Shown: piece after piece, positions 1 to 5,511 of the stretch | How the letters are laid out: each line of letters begins with the position of its first letter | Numbering within the stretch: the first letter of the stretch is position 1 | Origin: an uncultured Desulfotignum sp. | GTDB taxonomy: Bacteria > Desulfobacterota > Desulfobacteria > Desulfobacterales > Desulfobacteraceae | DNA: 6,436 nucleotides | Direction of reading: 5' to 3' | NCBI GenBank assembly: GCA_937951975.1 | Contig: CALGAJ010000130.1 | Span: 1 to 6,436 of the forward strand | Notes under the pieces: model-generated | What the model saw: only the letters and a program-made list of their open reading frames with translations | What the model was told of the DNA's origin: nothing | The model's database searches: none | Program-made: the position numbers and the translations under genes

Positions 1-1087
1 GTTCCCGGACATTCCCGGGCCAGGCATACCGGATCATGGCATCCATGGCATCCGGGGCCACCCCTTTGATCTCCCGCCGGTTTTTCTCGGAAAACCGGGT
101 CAGAAAATGCAGGACCAGTTCGGGAATATCTTCGGCCCGCTCCCGCAACGGCGGAATGGTCACAGTGACCACATTCAAACGGAAAAACAGATCCTGCCGG
201 AACGTGCCCTGTTCCGCCATGGTTTTCAGGTCCCGGTTGGTGGCCGCGATCACCCGCACATCCACCGGGATAGTGTCATCACTGCCCACTGGCGTGATCT
301 CTTTTTCCTGAAGCACCCGCAGCAGTTTGGCCTGCATGGGCAGGCTCATCTCGCCGATTTCATCCAGCAGGATACTGCCTTTGTGGGCCTGAAGAAACCT
401 GCCTTTGCGTTTTGTGTCGGCGCCTGTGAACGCGCCCCTGGCATGACCGAACAGTTCCGACTCCAAAAGGGTCGGGGTGATGGCCGCACAGTTGATCCGG
501 ACAAAGGGCTGACCTTTCCGGGGACTGTTCTCATGCAGGGCCGCGGCCACCAGTTCCTTGCCCGTGCCGGATTCGCCGGTCACCAGCACATTGGCGTCCG
601 TGGGCGCCACCATGTCCAGTGTGTCCAGCAGTGCCGTCATGGCCGGACTTTTTCCCAGGATATTGTGACGAAGTGAATCGGACTTGAGCCGCTCTTTGAG
701 CTGGCGGTTTTCCGACTGCAGAAAAATCCGTTCCAGGATCCGCTCAATGGTCAGTTTCAGCCGGTCGAAATCCAGGGGTTTGGTCAGGTAGTCATAGGCC
801 CCGGCCTTCAGGGCCTCCACCGCCGTGTCCACGGACGAATATGCGGTCATCATCACCACGGGCAGGGACGGGTTGTACGCCAGTATCCCGGACAGGGCCT
901 CCATGCCGGACATGCGCTTCATTTTCATGTCCAGCAGCACGACATCGAAACTGCGGGATGTCACCTGTTCCACGCCGGTATCCCCGTCATCCGCCACCGC
1001 CACCTCATACCCCCAGTCCGATATCAGGGTCTTGAGCATCCTTGCATGGGCGGGATCATCTTCCACCACCAAAATCCTGTGTGTCAT
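1..1087 (-). CDS. zraR: Sigma-54-dependent response regulator, NtrC/ZraR type (3' end cut by window edge)
   Basis: This is a DNA-binding activator that, once phosphorylated, opens sigma-54 promoters by ATP hydrolysis. 362 residues are visible. The receiver domain (about 3-118) has the acidic pocket E9-D10-D11, phospho-acceptor D53 in VVLLDMKM, T81 and K103 (LTKP). The AAA+ domain follows, with Walker A GESGTGKE (171-178), the sigma-54-contacting loop GAFTGA (218-223), Walker B LLDEIG (D242, E243), AATNRDL, and the arginine-finger region FRQDLFFRLNVV. The reading frame leaves the window just after AWPGNVRE, so the C-terminal Fis-type helix-turn-helix is not seen; this is an edge effect and there is no sign of damage. 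The ATG at 1087 overlaps the kinase stop (ATGA) and has an AAAGGAAA ribosome site about 9 bases upstream, implying translational coupling. The partner kinase and the divergent zraP-like gene favour a ZraR-type role over other NtrC relatives. Family certain; orthology to ZraR is inferred. Confidence 0.95.
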   Translation of the reverse strand, partial: MTHRILVVEDDPAHARMLKTLISDWGYEVAVADDGDTGVEQVTSRSFDVVLLDMKMKRMSGMEALSGILAYNPSLPVVMMTAYSSVDTAVEALKAGAYDYLTKPLDFDRLKLTIERILERIFLQSENRQLKERLKSDSLRHNILGKSPAMTALLDTLDMVAPTDANVLVTGESGTGKELVAAALHENSPRKGQPFVRINCAAITPTLLESELFGHARGAFTGADTKRKGRFLQAHKGSILLDEIGEMSLPMQAKLLRVLQEKEITPVGSDDTIPVDVRVIAATNRDLKTMAEQGTFRQDLFFRLNVVTVTIPPLRERAEDIPELVLHFLTRFSEKNRREIKGVAPDAMDAMIRYAWPGNVRE

Positions 1088-2529
1088 GCGGTATTTTCCT
1101 TTGATTGGGCGGACAACCGGATGAAAAAAGTGGTTCCCCGGCCCTTCTCGCTTTCCACCCGGATCTCTCCGCCCAGGGTTTCCACCAGCCGGTGCACAAT
1201 GGACAACCCTAAGCCGGTCCCGTCCGGCCGGGTGGTGAAATAGGGATCAAAAATTTCAGACAACATCTGTTCATCCATGCCGCAACCGTCATCCGCGACC
1301 CGGATCTCCAGATCCCGGCCCGGGGTCACATCCGTCACCGTGACCGTGAGGTGGCCCCCGTCATCCATAGCCACCAGGCTGTTCATGTACAGGTTGAGCA
1401 GAATCTGGTTCATGCGGTCCGGGTCCGTGTAAAAACGGGTCCGGGCCGATTGGATATCCGTGTGAACCGTGATGGATTTCTTTTCCAGGTCATGGGTCAT
1501 AAGCTTCAATGAATGGGATATCACTTCCCGGATGCCCACCTGTTTTTTTTCCACGGCCATGGGCTTGGCAAACTCTAAAAGCTGGGTAACGGACCGGTTG
1601 ATCCGTTCCACTTCCTGAACCATGATCTTTGCCGTTTCCTGATCATCCGGATGATCCGCATACCGTTTTTCAAAATAGGTGGCAAACCCCTTGATGGAAC
1701 TCAACGGATTCCTGATCTCATGGGCCACACCGGCAGCCAGCTTGCCGATGGCCGCCAGATGCCGGGTGGTTTCAATCTCTTTTTTCAGTTTTTCAGACAA
1801 TGCCCTGGCACTGACCAGCCGGGCTTTGGTGGTGCGAAAGGCCTGGAACGCCATCAGGCTGATCACACCCGCACACCCCAGTACAAAGAACATCACTCCC
1901 TGGGCCACGGCATGGCGCAAAAGCCGGGCCTGGGCATGGTCCATCTGATCCATGGAAAGCCCCACCAGGATCAGCGCCTTGTCTTCAAGCACATTGTTGC
2001 CCGGAAACGGTTTTTCCCTCATCCGCGGCTTGCCGTGCATTCCCATGGAATGTCCCCTGAACCGGCTTTCCATGGGGGCAAACCGCTTGTACACCTCAAA
2101 CACCTTATTTTCATCTTCCTGCCGGTATCGATGATACACGCTCCCCTGGTCTGTTTCAGAATCAATGATTTCCGGCATATCCGTCAGAACCTGCCCCAAT
2201 TTTGCCGGATCACTGTGGGCCAGAATGGTGCCGCCGGCCGAGACAATCATGATATGCACCACTTCCGGCTGAAACGCGGTTTCCTGAAGCAGGTCCTGAA
2301 TCCGGCGCATGCCCCAGTGCATGGTCATCATGCCGGTGCGGGTCCCGGCTTCAAAGGTCCGGATCAGGGAAATCCCCTTGGCCACCTGCTGATCCGTGAT
2401 ATGGGATTTGAGTTTTTCCATGCGGTCCAGGGTCATGACCGCAAAAATCGGGGTCAGTACCAGCAGCACCCCTGCCAGCATGAGCGGAGAGATCAGAGAC
2501 GACAGTGATCGGGTTGATAATTTTTTCAT
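1084..2529 (-). CDS. zraS: Membrane sensor histidine kinase, ZraS-like
   Basis: This inner-membrane kinase (481 aa, close to the roughly 465 of E. coli ZraS) should sense a periplasmic signal and phosphorylate the regulator that follows it. TM1 is about residues 13-33 and TM2 about 211-231, with a periplasmic sensor of about 175 residues between them. The segment IMIVSAGGTILAHSDP (94-109) looks like a Cache/PDC-type sensor strand pair. A charged helix (about 234-258) leads to the dimerisation/phosphotransfer helix with H270 in AHEIRNP. The ATPase domain has an N box around N379/N383, G1 DDGCGM (413-418), F box PYFTTR (429-434) and G2 GTGLGL (437-442), so the kinase appears complete and active. 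The sensor is unusually rich in Met and His at 67-74 (MMTMHWGM) and 160-170 (HSMGMHGKPRM), consistent with metal sensing, though this is inference. The ATG at 2529 has only a poor ribosome site. No better start is visible, and the next Met (17) lies inside TM1. Confidence 0.95.
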   Translation of the reverse strand: MKKLSTRSLSSLISPLMLAGVLLVLTPIFAVMTLDRMEKLKSHITDQQVAKGISLIRTFEAGTRTGMMTMHWGMRRIQDLLQETAFQPEVVHIMIVSAGGTILAHSDPAKLGQVLTDMPEIIDSETDQGSVYHRYRQEDENKVFEVYKRFAPMESRFRGHSMGMHGKPRMREKPFPGNNVLEDKALILVGLSMDQMDHAQARLLRHAVAQGVMFFVLGCAGVISLMAFQAFRTTKARLVSARALSEKLKKEIETTRHLAAIGKLAAGVAHEIRNPLSSIKGFATYFEKRYADHPDDQETAKIMVQEVERINRSVTQLLEFAKPMAVEKKQVGIREVISHSLKLMTHDLEKKSITVHTDIQSARTRFYTDPDRMNQILLNLYMNSLVAMDDGGHLTVTVTDVTPGRDLEIRVADDGCGMDEQMLSEIFDPYFTTRPDGTGLGLSIVHRLVETLGGEIRVESEKGRGTTFFIRLSAQSKENTA

Positions 2530-2542
2530 ATCCGTTTACCAT

Positions 2543-2558
2543 AGCAAAGACTGTACCC
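2543..2558 (-). promoter_or_regulatory. Candidate sigma-54 promoter for the kinase/regulator operon, proximal
   Basis: Read on the minus strand the site is GGGTACAGTCTTTGCT. Against TGGCAYRNNNNTTGCW it keeps the GG and GC dinucleotides at correct spacing and differs at two positions (first T and the C after GG). Predicted transcription start is near 2532, only about 3 bases before the kinase ATG at 2529, giving an almost leaderless message. That is unusual and is the main reason for doubt. In enterobacteria zraSR is itself sigma-54 dependent, which makes a promoter here reasonable. Confidence 0.35.
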
Positions 2559-2576
2559 GTTTCAACGTATCTACTC

Positions 2577-2592
2577 CATTTAATATTAAATG
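2577..2592. repeat. Perfect 16-bp palindrome, possible operator
   Basis: CATTTAATATTAAATG is identical to its reverse complement over all 16 bases. It sits 48-63 bases upstream of the kinase start codon and just upstream of the proximal -24/-12 candidate. Its AT-rich symmetry resembles a binding site for a dimeric regulator. It could be an operator acting on the leftward operon, or a chance AT-rich palindrome. The regulator is unknown. Confidence 0.5.
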
Positions 2593-2647
2593 TACACCTT
2601 TCCTCCTGTGAAATCCCGCACCGATGATGCTTGATTGATATTCGTCC

Positions 2648-2663
2648 TGCAAAGACGGAGCCC
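2648..2663 (-). promoter_or_regulatory. Candidate sigma-54 promoter for the kinase/regulator operon, distal
   Basis: On the minus strand the site is GGGCTCCGTCTTTGCA. GG and GC are correctly spaced and the -12 half TTGCA is perfect; three of the specified consensus positions differ. The predicted start is near 2637, giving a leader of about 107 bases to the kinase ATG, more normal than the proximal candidate but with a slightly poorer sequence match. Only one of the two, or neither, may be real. Confidence 0.25.
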
Positions 2664-2725
2664 CTGGCGGAATTCTGCCCGCAGGGAGGGCTGCCAGCAT
2701 GGATTCAGCCCCCCATGTATAATAA

Positions 2726-2754
2726 TTACCCACCTGGATACCGAAACCGGGTAA
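2726..2754. repeat. Inverted repeat TTACCC-N17-GGGTAA, possible upstream activator site
   Basis: A perfect 6-bp dyad (arms 2726-2731 and 2749-2754) lies about 120-150 bases upstream of the start predicted for the rightward sigma-54 promoter. That is the distance typical of NtrC-family enhancer sites. It shares its right arm with the next dyad. Binding by the adjacent regulator is inferred from position only. Confidence 0.35.
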
Positions 2755-2783
2755 AAAAGATACAGTTTGCTGTCTCCCCGGTT
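2745..2783. repeat. Inverted repeat AACCGGG-N25-CCCGGTT, possible upstream activator site
   Basis: A perfect 7-bp dyad (2745-2751 and 2777-2783) overlaps the previous one through the arm AACCGGGTAA. It centres roughly 110 bases upstream of the predicted zraP-like transcription start, within the usual enhancer window. No U-run follows it, so a terminator reading is unlikely. The activator's DNA-binding domain is outside the window, so no residue-level support is available. Confidence 0.35.
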
Positions 2784-2848
2784 GCACGCAATCGGATCAA
2801 AAAAAATTATCCCTTTTATTTCAGATAGATATGGTTATATTTCGAACA

Positions 2849-2864
2849 TGGCACACCCTTTGCT
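2849..2864 (+). promoter_or_regulatory. Sigma-54 (-24/-12) promoter of the zraP-like gene
   Basis: TGGCACACCCTTTGCT matches TGGCAYRNNNNTTGCW at every specified position: TGGCAC at 2849-2854, A at 2855, a 4-base spacer and TTGCT at 2860-2864. The predicted transcription start is near 2875, leaving a leader of about 95 bases before the ATG at 2970. It points at the zraP-like gene, and a sigma-54 activator is encoded divergently next door. A full match in exactly this context is strong evidence that the neighbouring regulator controls this gene. Confidence 0.88.
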
Positions 2865-2887
2865 ATAACCTATTGCCAGGGTAAACG

Positions 2888-2910
2888 GGTATCGGCAAAG
2901 CAAAGATACC
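2888..2910 (+). other. Hairpin in the predicted 5' leader of the zraP-like mRNA
   Basis: GGTATC (2888-2893) and GATACC (2905-2910) form a perfect 6-bp stem around an 11-base A-rich loop, extendable by a G-U pair. It starts about 13 bases after the predicted transcription start and ends about 45 bases before the ribosome site, so it would not cover the start codon. A role in message stability is possible; chance occurrence is not excluded. Confidence 0.35.
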
Positions 2911-2969
2911 TATAAACAATAACAAAACGGAACACCATTTTTAATTTTTTTCACAAAGGAGAGTTTATC

Positions 2970-3491
2970 ATGAAAAAAGCACTGATCCTGATGACCGCAC
3001 TGATCGCCGTTGGATTGTTATCCACTTATGCATTTTCCTGGGGACCGGGCAAAGGCATGGGCGGATACGGCGGGGGCACCAGCTGCCCGGGCATTGACCG
3101 GTACGCCTGGAACGATCTGACCGATGCCCAGAAAGACGAACTGGCAACCCTGCGCCAGAGATTCATCGACGACACCTATGAACTGCGGGCATCCATGATG
3201 CAGAAACACAATGAAATCCGCCTGCTCATGGAAACCTCCCAGCCGGACCGCGCTCAATTGACCCGGCTGAACACGGAAGTGTCGGATCTCATGAAACAGC
3301 TCCAGGAAAACCGGATCGATTTCATGCTGGCCGCCAAAAAAGTGGCCCCTGAACTTACGTTCGGACAGGGGATGGGCCGGGGCGGACACCACAACGGCTA
3401 CGGCAAGGGCAACTGCCCGAAACTGGGCCAGGGATATGGTCAGAAAAACACAGACGGCAGCGGCAGAGGTTCCGGTTGCGGCCGGTATTGA
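2970..3491 (+). CDS. zraP: Secreted ZraP/CpxP/Spy-type periplasmic metal-resistance protein
   Basis: This small exported protein (173 aa) belongs to the heavy-metal-resistance/periplasmic chaperone superfamily. Members form helical dimers or oligomers, bind metal, protect periplasmic proteins and can dampen their own kinase. Residues 1-23 are a signal peptide (MKK, hydrophobic core, ending AFS). A Gly-rich segment with C39 follows, then the helical core about 48-130, opening with LTDAQKDELATLRQRF, typical of the family, and running to KKVAPEL. The tail (131-173) is Gly-rich with H140-H141, C149 and C170, plausible metal ligands. The start is fixed by AAAGGAGAG at 2955-2963, seven bases from the ATG. 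The gene lies behind a full-consensus sigma-54 promoter and is divergent from a kinase/sigma-54 activator pair, exactly the zraP-zraSR layout. It is monocistronic, ended by a strong terminator. Family assignment is firm; the metal bound and orthology to ZraP itself are inferred. Confidence 0.88.
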   Translation: MKKALILMTALIAVGLLSTYAFSWGPGKGMGGYGGGTSCPGIDRYAWNDLTDAQKDELATLRQRFIDDTYELRASMMQKHNEIRLLMETSQPDRAQLTRLNTEVSDLMKQLQENRIDFMLAAKKVAPELTFGQGMGRGGHHNGYGKGNCPKLGQGYGQKNTDGSGRGSGCGRY

Positions 3492-3584
3492 TTCGATTTT
3501 GGAACGTTGAGGGTTGCGGCCGTGACACATGCACCATAATATCCGAAACCGGAACCCTTATTTAAAATCAAATCCCTTTATCTG

Positions 3585-3633
3585 ACACGCCCCTGAAAAA
3601 CCGGACGACCCGGAATTTCAGGGGCGTGTTTGT
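3585..3633 (+). terminator. Strong intrinsic terminator after the zraP-like gene
   Basis: A perfect 14-bp stem, ACACGCCCCTGAAA (3585-3598) with TTTCAGGGGCGTGT (3616-3629), is extended inside by a CCGG/CCGG helix across an A-A mismatch and followed by TTTGTTT. It begins 93 bases after the stop of the zraP-like gene. The U-run is on the plus strand only; read leftward from the convergent FAH-family gene, which ends 6 bases away, the hairpin is followed by a mixed sequence, so it would end that message less efficiently. Confidence 0.9.
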
Positions 3634-3634
3634 T

Positions 3635-4450
3635 TCAATTTCCGCTTTTTTCTGCAATCACCGGATTTTCCAGGGTCCCGATTCCCTGGATCCGGGTCTG
3701 AAGATGATCCCCCGGCATCAGGTATACCGGGGGTTTTCGGGCATACCCCACCCCTTCCGGCGTGCCGGTTAGAATCAGGGTTCCCGGCGCAAGCGTTGTG
3801 GATTCAGACAGAAATGCGATCAACTGCGCCACGGAAAAAATCATGTCCCGGGTGTTGCTTTGCTGCATGGTTGTGCCGTTAAGGACACTTTCGATGGCCA
3901 GGGTCTGGGGGTCCGGGATCTCATCGGCGGTCACCAGCACCGGCCCCAAAGGACAGAACGTATCAAAACTCTTGCCCCGGACCCATTGTCCGCCCCCGGC
4001 ATGTTTCTGCCACCGCCGGGCCGACACGTCATTGGCGCAGGTATACCCCAGCACATACTCCAGGGCTTTGGCTTCGGACACATTTCTGGCTTCCCGGCCG
4101 GTCATCACCCCCAGTTCCGCCTCATAATCCACTTCCGGCGTTTCCAGGCAGGAAGCGGGAATCACGATGTTACTTTTATGGGGGGTCACGGCCCCGGGGT
4201 TTTTCATGAACACCACCGGGTATTTCGGCAGATCCATGCCGGTTTCCTTTGCATGGCCCCGGTAGTTGAGGCCGATGCAGAAGATGGTCTCAGGTATCAC
4301 AGGCACCTCGAGTTTTGCCACATTTTCCCGCTGTCCGGCATCTGTCAGTTTGCCGTATACATCACCTTCCAACACCGATGCCGTGGTGCCGTCATAATCG
4401 CACCCGGTGTACAGTTGGTTGTCCGCTGTCCTGAATCGTATGATCTGCAT
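3635..4450 (-). CDS. Fumarylacetoacetate hydrolase (FAH)-family protein
   Basis: This cytosolic metal-dependent enzyme (271 aa) has the single-domain FAH fold shared by 2-hydroxyhepta-2,4-diene-1,7-dioate isomerases, acylpyruvate hydrolases and oxaloacetate decarboxylases. A variable N-terminal part (1-52) precedes the catalytic core. The core shows FCIGLNYRGHAKE (57-69, with H66 and E69), FMKNP (81-85), the metal ligands E110 and E112 in VDYEAELG, D141 in ANDVSAR, GKSFDTFCPLGP (159-170) and TGTPEGVG (228-235). All expected active-site residues are present and the length is normal for the family. The ATG at 4450 has AGGAG at 4461-4465, ten bases upstream. Its partners do not reveal a pathway: it converges with the zraP-like gene and diverges from the rhomboid gene. 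The substrate cannot be assigned; aromatic-compound or keto-acid breakdown is typical of the family. Confidence 0.93.
   Translation of the reverse strand: MQIIRFRTADNQLYTGCDYDGTTASVLEGDVYGKLTDAGQRENVAKLEVPVIPETIFCIGLNYRGHAKETGMDLPKYPVVFMKNPGAVTPHKSNIVIPASCLETPEVDYEAELGVMTGREARNVSEAKALEYVLGYTCANDVSARRWQKHAGGGQWVRGKSFDTFCPLGPVLVTADEIPDPQTLAIESVLNGTTMQQSNTRDMIFSVAQLIAFLSESTTLAPGTLILTGTPEGVGYARKPPVYLMPGDHLQTRIQGIGTLENPVIAEKSGN
4415..4444 (+). promoter_or_regulatory. Weak candidate sigma-70 promoter for the rhomboid gene
   Basis: TTGGTT (4415-4420), an 18-base spacer and TATGAT (4439-4444) lie inside the 5' end of the divergent FAH-family gene. The -10 box matches five of six consensus positions, the -35 box only three. 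The predicted start is near 4451. The gap between the two genes is just 38 bases, so at least one promoter must overlap the other gene's coding region. Confidence 0.25.
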
Positions 4451-4488
4451 GCTTTTATTTCTCCTGAACTTGGGATAAACTGTTCATC

Positions 4489-5385
4489 ATGTCTTCGCCT
4501 TTACCACAGAATCCGGATAAAATGAAACGTATTTTTACCGGAATGACCTCCCGGGATGCGGATCTGATCCTCCTGATACTGGCCTCCCAGAATATCCGCG
4601 CCGGAAAATCAAAGGGTCTTCGGGGTATTGACATCCTGACTGCTTCAGACCAGACAGATGAGGCTGTATCCCAGGTGGCCGCCTATTTCAGGGAGAACCC
4701 TCCCATTTCCGAACCAATATCCCCTTCGGCGGCCATGCCCGCCGGATTTCTGTCTGTCACGGTTTTCATGATCATGGGCCTGCTGACAGCCGTTCATTTT
4801 GGTATCGAGAGGACCGGTGCCCGGTGGGATTTCATCCTGGCCTATGGCGTATCCGGCATGTACCTTTCCCAGGGGGAGACCTTCCGGGCAGTCACGGCGT
4901 TACTCCTTCACTCGGATACCGCTCATCTGCTGGGGAACCTGGCCGGCCTGTTTTTCTTTGCCGGGCCCCTGATCCGGTTGTCCGGATACGGTTCCGGACC
5001 ACTGTTTCTGCTGTTTGCCGGCACCAGCGGCAACCTGATCAATGCCGGGTTCCGGGGCACGGCTCTTCTGTCCATCGGCGCGTCCACCGCGGTCATGGGT
5101 GCGGCCGGCGGACTGGCAGCTTTCCAGATGATGCGCAAAGGCCCCTTGCGAAGACGGGACCGGATACTGCCCCTGGTGGCCGGGGCCACGCTGATGGCAT
5201 TTTTGAGCCATGGCGAAAACACCGATGTCTGGGCACATGTGTTCGGGTTTTTCTGCGGCTTTGCCGCCGGCACGATTTTTTTCCCCTTGACGGCGGTCTG
5301 CCGGTTCCGGCTTCGGGAACCGTTGGCCCTGGCTGCAGCGTTTCTGATTCTGATTTCGGCTGTGTCGGCCAGCCTGATCAAGTAA
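4489..5385 (+). CDS. Rhomboid-family intramembrane serine protease
   Basis: This polytopic inner-membrane protease (298 aa) should cleave transmembrane segments of other membrane proteins. A soluble N-terminal part (about 12-75) precedes the rhomboid core. TM1 is about 85-105. The HSDTAHLLGN motif (H141, H146, N150) forms the oxyanion-side helix, after FRAVTALLL, which replaces the usual WR-x-x-T. GTSGNLIN (178-185) follows, then the nucleophile S199 in GASTAVMG and the catalytic H250 in AHVFGFFCG. A further hydrophobic helix (about 276-296) suggests a 6+1 topology. Both dyad residues are present, so it should be active. The N-terminal part (start KRIFTGMTSRDADLILLILASQ) resembles small alpha/beta domains of the DUF2007 kind, but that is only a resemblance. 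No strong ribosome site precedes the ATG at 4489; the ATG at 4522 (residue 12) is a credible alternative. The gene ends at its own terminator, so it is probably monocistronic. The substrate is unknown. Confidence 0.92.
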   Translation: MSSPLPQNPDKMKRIFTGMTSRDADLILLILASQNIRAGKSKGLRGIDILTASDQTDEAVSQVAAYFRENPPISEPISPSAAMPAGFLSVTVFMIMGLLTAVHFGIERTGARWDFILAYGVSGMYLSQGETFRAVTALLLHSDTAHLLGNLAGLFFFAGPLIRLSGYGSGPLFLLFAGTSGNLINAGFRGTALLSIGASTAVMGAAGGLAAFQMMRKGPLRRRDRILPLVAGATLMAFLSHGENTDVWAHVFGFFCGFAAGTIFFPLTAVCRFRLREPLALAAAFLILISAVSASLIK

Positions 5386-5393
5386 CCGCCCTG

Positions 5394-5413
5394 ATCCGGA
5401 GGGCCGGATTTTT
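5394..5413 (+). terminator. Intrinsic terminator after the rhomboid gene
   Basis: ATCCGG (5394-5399) and CCGGAT (5404-5409) form a 6-bp stem with an AGGG loop, running straight into five T residues (5409-5413). It begins 9 bases after the rhomboid stop codon and separates that gene from the downstream transporter. Confidence 0.75.
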
Positions 5414-5444
5414 CGTGTTGAAAAAAATTCTCCGGTAAAACCGC

Positions 5445-5473
5445 TTTACACCTTCCCGCTTTATTGATACAGA
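5445..5473 (+). promoter_or_regulatory. Candidate sigma-70 promoter for the MFS transporter
   Basis: TTTACA (5445-5450), a 17-base spacer and TACAGA (5468-5473), with a TG one base before the -10 box (extended -10), lie between the rhomboid terminator and the transporter start. The -35 box is fairly good and the -10 box weak. Its position and the upstream terminator make an independent promoter likely here, but the exact boxes are uncertain. Confidence 0.3.
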
Positions 5474-5511
5474 TTTCATGTCTTTCGCAACTTTCAAAAA
5501 AGGAGCGTCGC

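Larger units (their letters stand above)
2530..2969. other. Divergent intergenic control region, 440 bases, no convincing gene
   Basis: The region separates the kinase/regulator operon (left) from the zraP-like gene (right). Open frames on both strands here are short, lack a good ribosome site, and encode low-complexity or unrecognisable peptides, so no gene is called. It holds the sigma-54-type promoter candidates, a perfect palindrome and overlapping inverted repeats listed separately. An A-rich run around 2798-2806 lies between the inverted repeats and the rightward promoter, where bendable DNA would help an upstream activator loop onto sigma-54 polymerase; no good match to an IHF consensus was found in it. 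A 5-bp GC-rich dyad (CTGGC at 2664, GCCAG near 2692) is also present but has no clear role. Confidence 0.7.

Noticed and set aside
107..676. 189-residue plus-strand open frame
   Set aside because: It is the antisense shadow of the sigma-54 activator; the encoded peptide has no recognisable domain and no ribosome site, while the opposite strand carries a full set of AAA+ motifs.
1..1087. Regulator as a truncated pseudogene
   Set aside because: The missing C-terminal helix-turn-helix is explained by the window edge; the visible frame is intact with every catalytic motif present.
1651..2508. 285-residue plus-strand open frame
   Set aside because: It is antisense to the kinase; its His/Gln/Gly-rich composition is typical of a shadow frame and no family is recognisable.
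2685..2700. Further -24/-12 look-alikes on the minus strand (for example GGGCTGAATCCATGCT overlapping 2697-2712)
   Set aside because: Spacing of GG and GC fits, but four of the specified consensus positions differ, within what chance gives in a GC-rich region.
2536..2787. 83-residue minus-strand open frame in the intergenic region
   Set aside because: No ribosome site, no domain, and it runs over the promoter and inverted-repeat elements.
2796..2810. IHF binding site in the A-rich run
   Set aside because: ATCAA is present but the TTR part is not at the required spacing and the first base is G; only general A-tract bendability can be claimed.
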